NCBI GenBank assembly: GCA_002783525.1
Contig: PFGS01000286.1
Span: forward strand, 1-6,792
Direction of reading: 5' to 3'
Origin: Ignavibacteriales bacterium CG12_big_fil_rev_8_21_14_0_65_30_8
Lineage (GTDB): Bacteria; Bacteroidota; Ignavibacteria; Ignavibacteriales; Ignavibacteriaceae
DNA length: 6,792 nucleotides
Each line of letters begins with the position of its first letter. The first letter of the stretch is position 1. Shown piece after piece: positions 5,386 through 6,792 of this stretch. The position numbers and the translations under genes were made by a program. Below the pieces are notes generated by a model that was not told the DNA's origin, searched no databases, and saw nothing but the letters and a program-made list of their open reading frames with translations.

Positions 5386-5754
5386 ATGATTCAGGAAGAA
5401 ACAAATTTAGTAGTTGCTGATAATTCAGGTGCAAAGAAGGTACGATGCATCCGTGTTCTTGGTGGTACCTCAAGAAGATATGCCAGTATTGGCGATTTAA
5501 TTGTTGTTTCAGTAAAAGCTGCTATTCCTAACGGAAATGTTAAAAAAGGTGAGGTTTCAAGAGCAGTTATAGTTAGAACAAAAAAAGAAATTAAAAGAAA
5601 AGACGGTTCTTATATAAGATTTGATGAAAATGCTGCTGTTCTTTTAAATGCTCAAAATGAACCAAGAGGAACTCGTATTTTTGGACCTGTTGCAAGAGAA
5701 TTAAGAGATAAGCAATACATGAAAATCGTTTCTTTAGCACCGGAAGTTTTATAA
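5386..5754 (+). CDS. rplN: 50S ribosomal protein L14
   Basis: L14 binds 23S rRNA at the subunit interface, forms an intersubunit bridge and is the docking site of the silencing factor RsfS in the family. It is exactly 122 residues, the standard bacterial length. Signatures are MIQEETNLVVADNSGAKKVR (1-20), CIRVLGG (21-27), GDLIVVSVKAAIPNGNVKKG (36-55), and the C-terminal VLLNAQNEPRGTRIFGPVAR (85-104) with a normal end at VSLAPEVL. The start is the ATG 9 bases after AAGGAG (5371-5376). It follows rpsQ by 20 bases and precedes rplX by 9; in the classic arrangement rplN opens the spc operon, but no separate promoter is visible in the short gap here. Confidence 0.98.
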   Translation: MIQEETNLVVADNSGAKKVRCIRVLGGTSRRYASIGDLIVVSVKAAIPNGNVKKGEVSRAVIVRTKKEIKRKDGSYIRFDENAAVLLNAQNEPRGTRIFGPVARELRDKQYMKIVSLAPEVL

Positions 5755-5763
5755 GGATTAAAA

Positions 5764-6093
5764 ATGAAAGTTAAAATACATAAGAATGATAATGTAATTG
5801 TAATTGCAGGAAATGATAAAGGAAAAACCGGAAAAATTTTGAAAGTTTTCCCAAAAGAATCAAGAGTAATTATAGAAGGCGTTAATATCAGAAAAAGACA
5901 TACAAAACCTACTCAGAATAATCCTCAAGGAGGAATTATGGAGAAGGAAGCTCCAATTCATATTTCAAATGTAATGTTGTTGGATCCAAAATCTAATGAA
6001 CCAACAAGAATTGGTGCACAAATAATACTGGATGAAAAAACAGGCAAAAAGAAAAGAGCCCGCGTTAGTAAAGTAAGCGGAGAAATGATTTAA
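5764..6093 (+). CDS. rplX: 50S ribosomal protein L24
   Basis: L24 is an assembly-initiating 50S protein with a KOW domain, located near the peptide exit. The 109 residues match the family's 100-110. The KOW motif is at about 6-33: HKNDNVIVIAGNDKGKTGKI followed by LKVFP; next come RVIIEGVNIRKRHTKP (about 34-49), NPQGGIMEKEAPIHISNV (about 53-70) and the basic end TGKKKRARVS. The Shine-Dalgarno AAGGA (5753-5757) overlaps the rplN stop codon TAA and lies 6 bases before the ATG. It sits between rplN and rplE, the standard spc order. Confidence 0.97.
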   Translation: MKVKIHKNDNVIVIAGNDKGKTGKILKVFPKESRVIIEGVNIRKRHTKPTQNNPQGGIMEKEAPIHISNVMLLDPKSNEPTRIGAQIILDEKTGKKKRARVSKVSGEMI

Positions 6094-6118
6094 ATTCAAA
6101 TAAGGTTTTTATCTTAAA

Positions 6119-6775
6119 ATGGCACAGAAAAAAGAACAAAAAAATAAAGAAGAAAAAACACCTAAAGTAAAAGTTGAAAAAACTAAGGTGAAAGAAAAAG
6201 TTGCAGAAATAAAAATTCCTGTTAGACTTGAAGAAATTTATAAAAAGGAAATTATACCTGCTCTTATAAAAAAATTTAATTACAAGAGTATTATGGAAGC
6301 ACCAAGACTTTCTAAGATTGTACTCAATATGGGTGTTGGTGCTGCTGTTGCTGATTCAAAAGTACTTGATGAAGCTGTAAAAAGTATTGAAACAATTTCT
6401 GGGCAAAAATCAAGTATTAGAACTGCAAAAAAAGCAATTTCAAATTTTAAGTTGCGCGAAGGTATGAAAATAGGTACAATGGTTACCTTAAGACGTGATA
6501 AAATGTATGAGTTCTTGGATAGATTGATCAATGTTGCTTTACCAAGAGTAAGAGATTTTAGAGGTTTATCTGATAAATCTTTTGACGGAAGAGGTAATTA
6601 TACTATTGGAATAAAAGAACATATAATCTTTCCGGAAATTGATATAGATAAAGTAACTAAAGTTTTAGGAATGGATATTACATTTGTTAGTACAGCCAAA
6701 ACAGATGCTGAAGCATTTGAATTATTATTGGCATTTGGAGTTCCATTTGCAAAAAAAGAAGTTAAATCAGCTTAA
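6119..6775 (+). CDS. rplE: 50S ribosomal protein L5 with a Lys-rich N-terminal extension
   Basis: L5 binds 5S rRNA and helps place it in the central protuberance of the 50S subunit; it also contacts the P-site tRNA. The core, from about residue 36, aligns with the whole E. coli protein: RLEEIYKKEIIPALIKKFNY, APRLSKIVLNMGVG (61-74), SGQKSSIRTAKKAISNFKLR (94-113), PRVRDFRGL, SFDGRGNYTIGIKEHIIFPE (154-173), DITFVSTAKTD (186-196) and the end FGVPFAKK. Total length is 218 against about 180 normally. The difference is an N-terminal extension of about 35 residues, of which 12 of the first 32 are Lys and 6 Glu, likely unstructured. The ATG is chosen because no other plausible start lies near the core; a GTG at 6188 has AAGG directly against it. 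AAGG at 6102-6105 is 13 bases upstream of the ATG. Confidence 0.96.
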   Translation: MAQKKEQKNKEEKTPKVKVEKTKVKEKVAEIKIPVRLEEIYKKEIIPALIKKFNYKSIMEAPRLSKIVLNMGVGAAVADSKVLDEAVKSIETISGQKSSIRTAKKAISNFKLREGMKIGTMVTLRRDKMYEFLDRLINVALPRVRDFRGLSDKSFDGRGNYTIGIKEHIIFPEIDIDKVTKVLGMDITFVSTAKTDAEAFELLLAFGVPFAKKEVKSA

Positions 6776-6776
6776 T

Positions 6777-6783
6777 TAGGAGA
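6777..6783 (+). promoter_or_regulatory. Shine-Dalgarno of the gene at the right edge
   Basis: TAGGAGA lies 4 bases before the ATG at 6788 and contains the AGGAG core. It follows the rplE stop by one base and marks the next gene of the operon. Confidence 0.75.
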
Positions 6784-6787
6784 ATAA

Positions 6788-6792
6788 ATGGC
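6788..6792 (+). CDS. rpsN: Start of the next gene, probably 30S ribosomal protein S14 (3' truncated)
   Basis: Only ATG and two bases (GC, so a second residue of Ala) are inside the window. The identification rests on position alone: rpsN follows rplE in nearly all bacterial spc operons, and a good Shine-Dalgarno precedes this ATG. Whether it is the zinc-binding short form or the longer zinc-free form of S14 cannot be told. Confidence 0.5.

Noticed and set aside
6280..6531. Open frame of 83 codons on the - strand inside rplE
   Set aside because: Antisense to the conserved L5 core, with no independent start signal or family match.

Overview
The window is a stretch of the conserved bacterial translation gene cluster: the 3' end of the str operon (tuf) followed by the S10 operon and the first part of the spc operon, all on the + strand. 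Order: tuf (3' end), rpsJ, rplC, rplD, rplW, rplB, rpsS, rplV, rpsC, rplP, rpmC, rpsQ, rplN, rplX, rplE, and the first bases of what should be rpsN. Every complete gene was recognised from its protein sequence. No mobile element, CRISPR array, tRNA, rRNA or foreign gene was seen.

Organism: the DNA is AT-rich, Arg is mostly AGA, and the proteins resemble those of the Bacteroidota/Chlorobiota/Ignavibacteriota group. Pointers are the L4 N-terminal half (DIFGVEPNDHAIYLSVK, YLANQRQGTHKAKER), L2 with DHPMGGGEG instead of DHPHGGGEG, and S10 beginning MAGQKIRIKLKSYDH. A tuf gene directly before rpsJ fits Ignavibacteria/Chlorobi better than typical Bacteroidetes, but this is inference from memory of gene orders, not a phylogeny.

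Layout: tuf ends at 264. A 74-base gap holds a strong hairpin (271-311) and the rpsJ ribosome binding site (325-332). From 339 to the right edge the genes are packed with gaps of 1 to 25 bases and no visible internal promoter or terminator, so they are probably one transcript. Ribosome binding sites vary: the two TTG-started genes (rpsJ, rpsC) have the strongest Shine-Dalgarno sequences, while rplD, rpsS and rplB have weak or no match.

Together the products build both ribosomal subunits: S10, S19, S3 and S17 in the 30S; L3, L4, L23, L2, L22, L16, L29, L14, L24 and L5 in the 50S; EF-Tu delivers aminoacyl-tRNA. L4, L22, L23, L24 and L29 surround the peptide exit tunnel; L2, L3 and L16 lie near the peptidyl transferase centre.

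This is mostly an ordinary housekeeping region. The points worth a second look are the tuf-rpsJ hairpin, whose pyrimidine arm could also pair with the rpsJ Shine-Dalgarno, and the Lys/Glu-rich N-terminal extension of L5. I found no evidence of a previously undescribed system.
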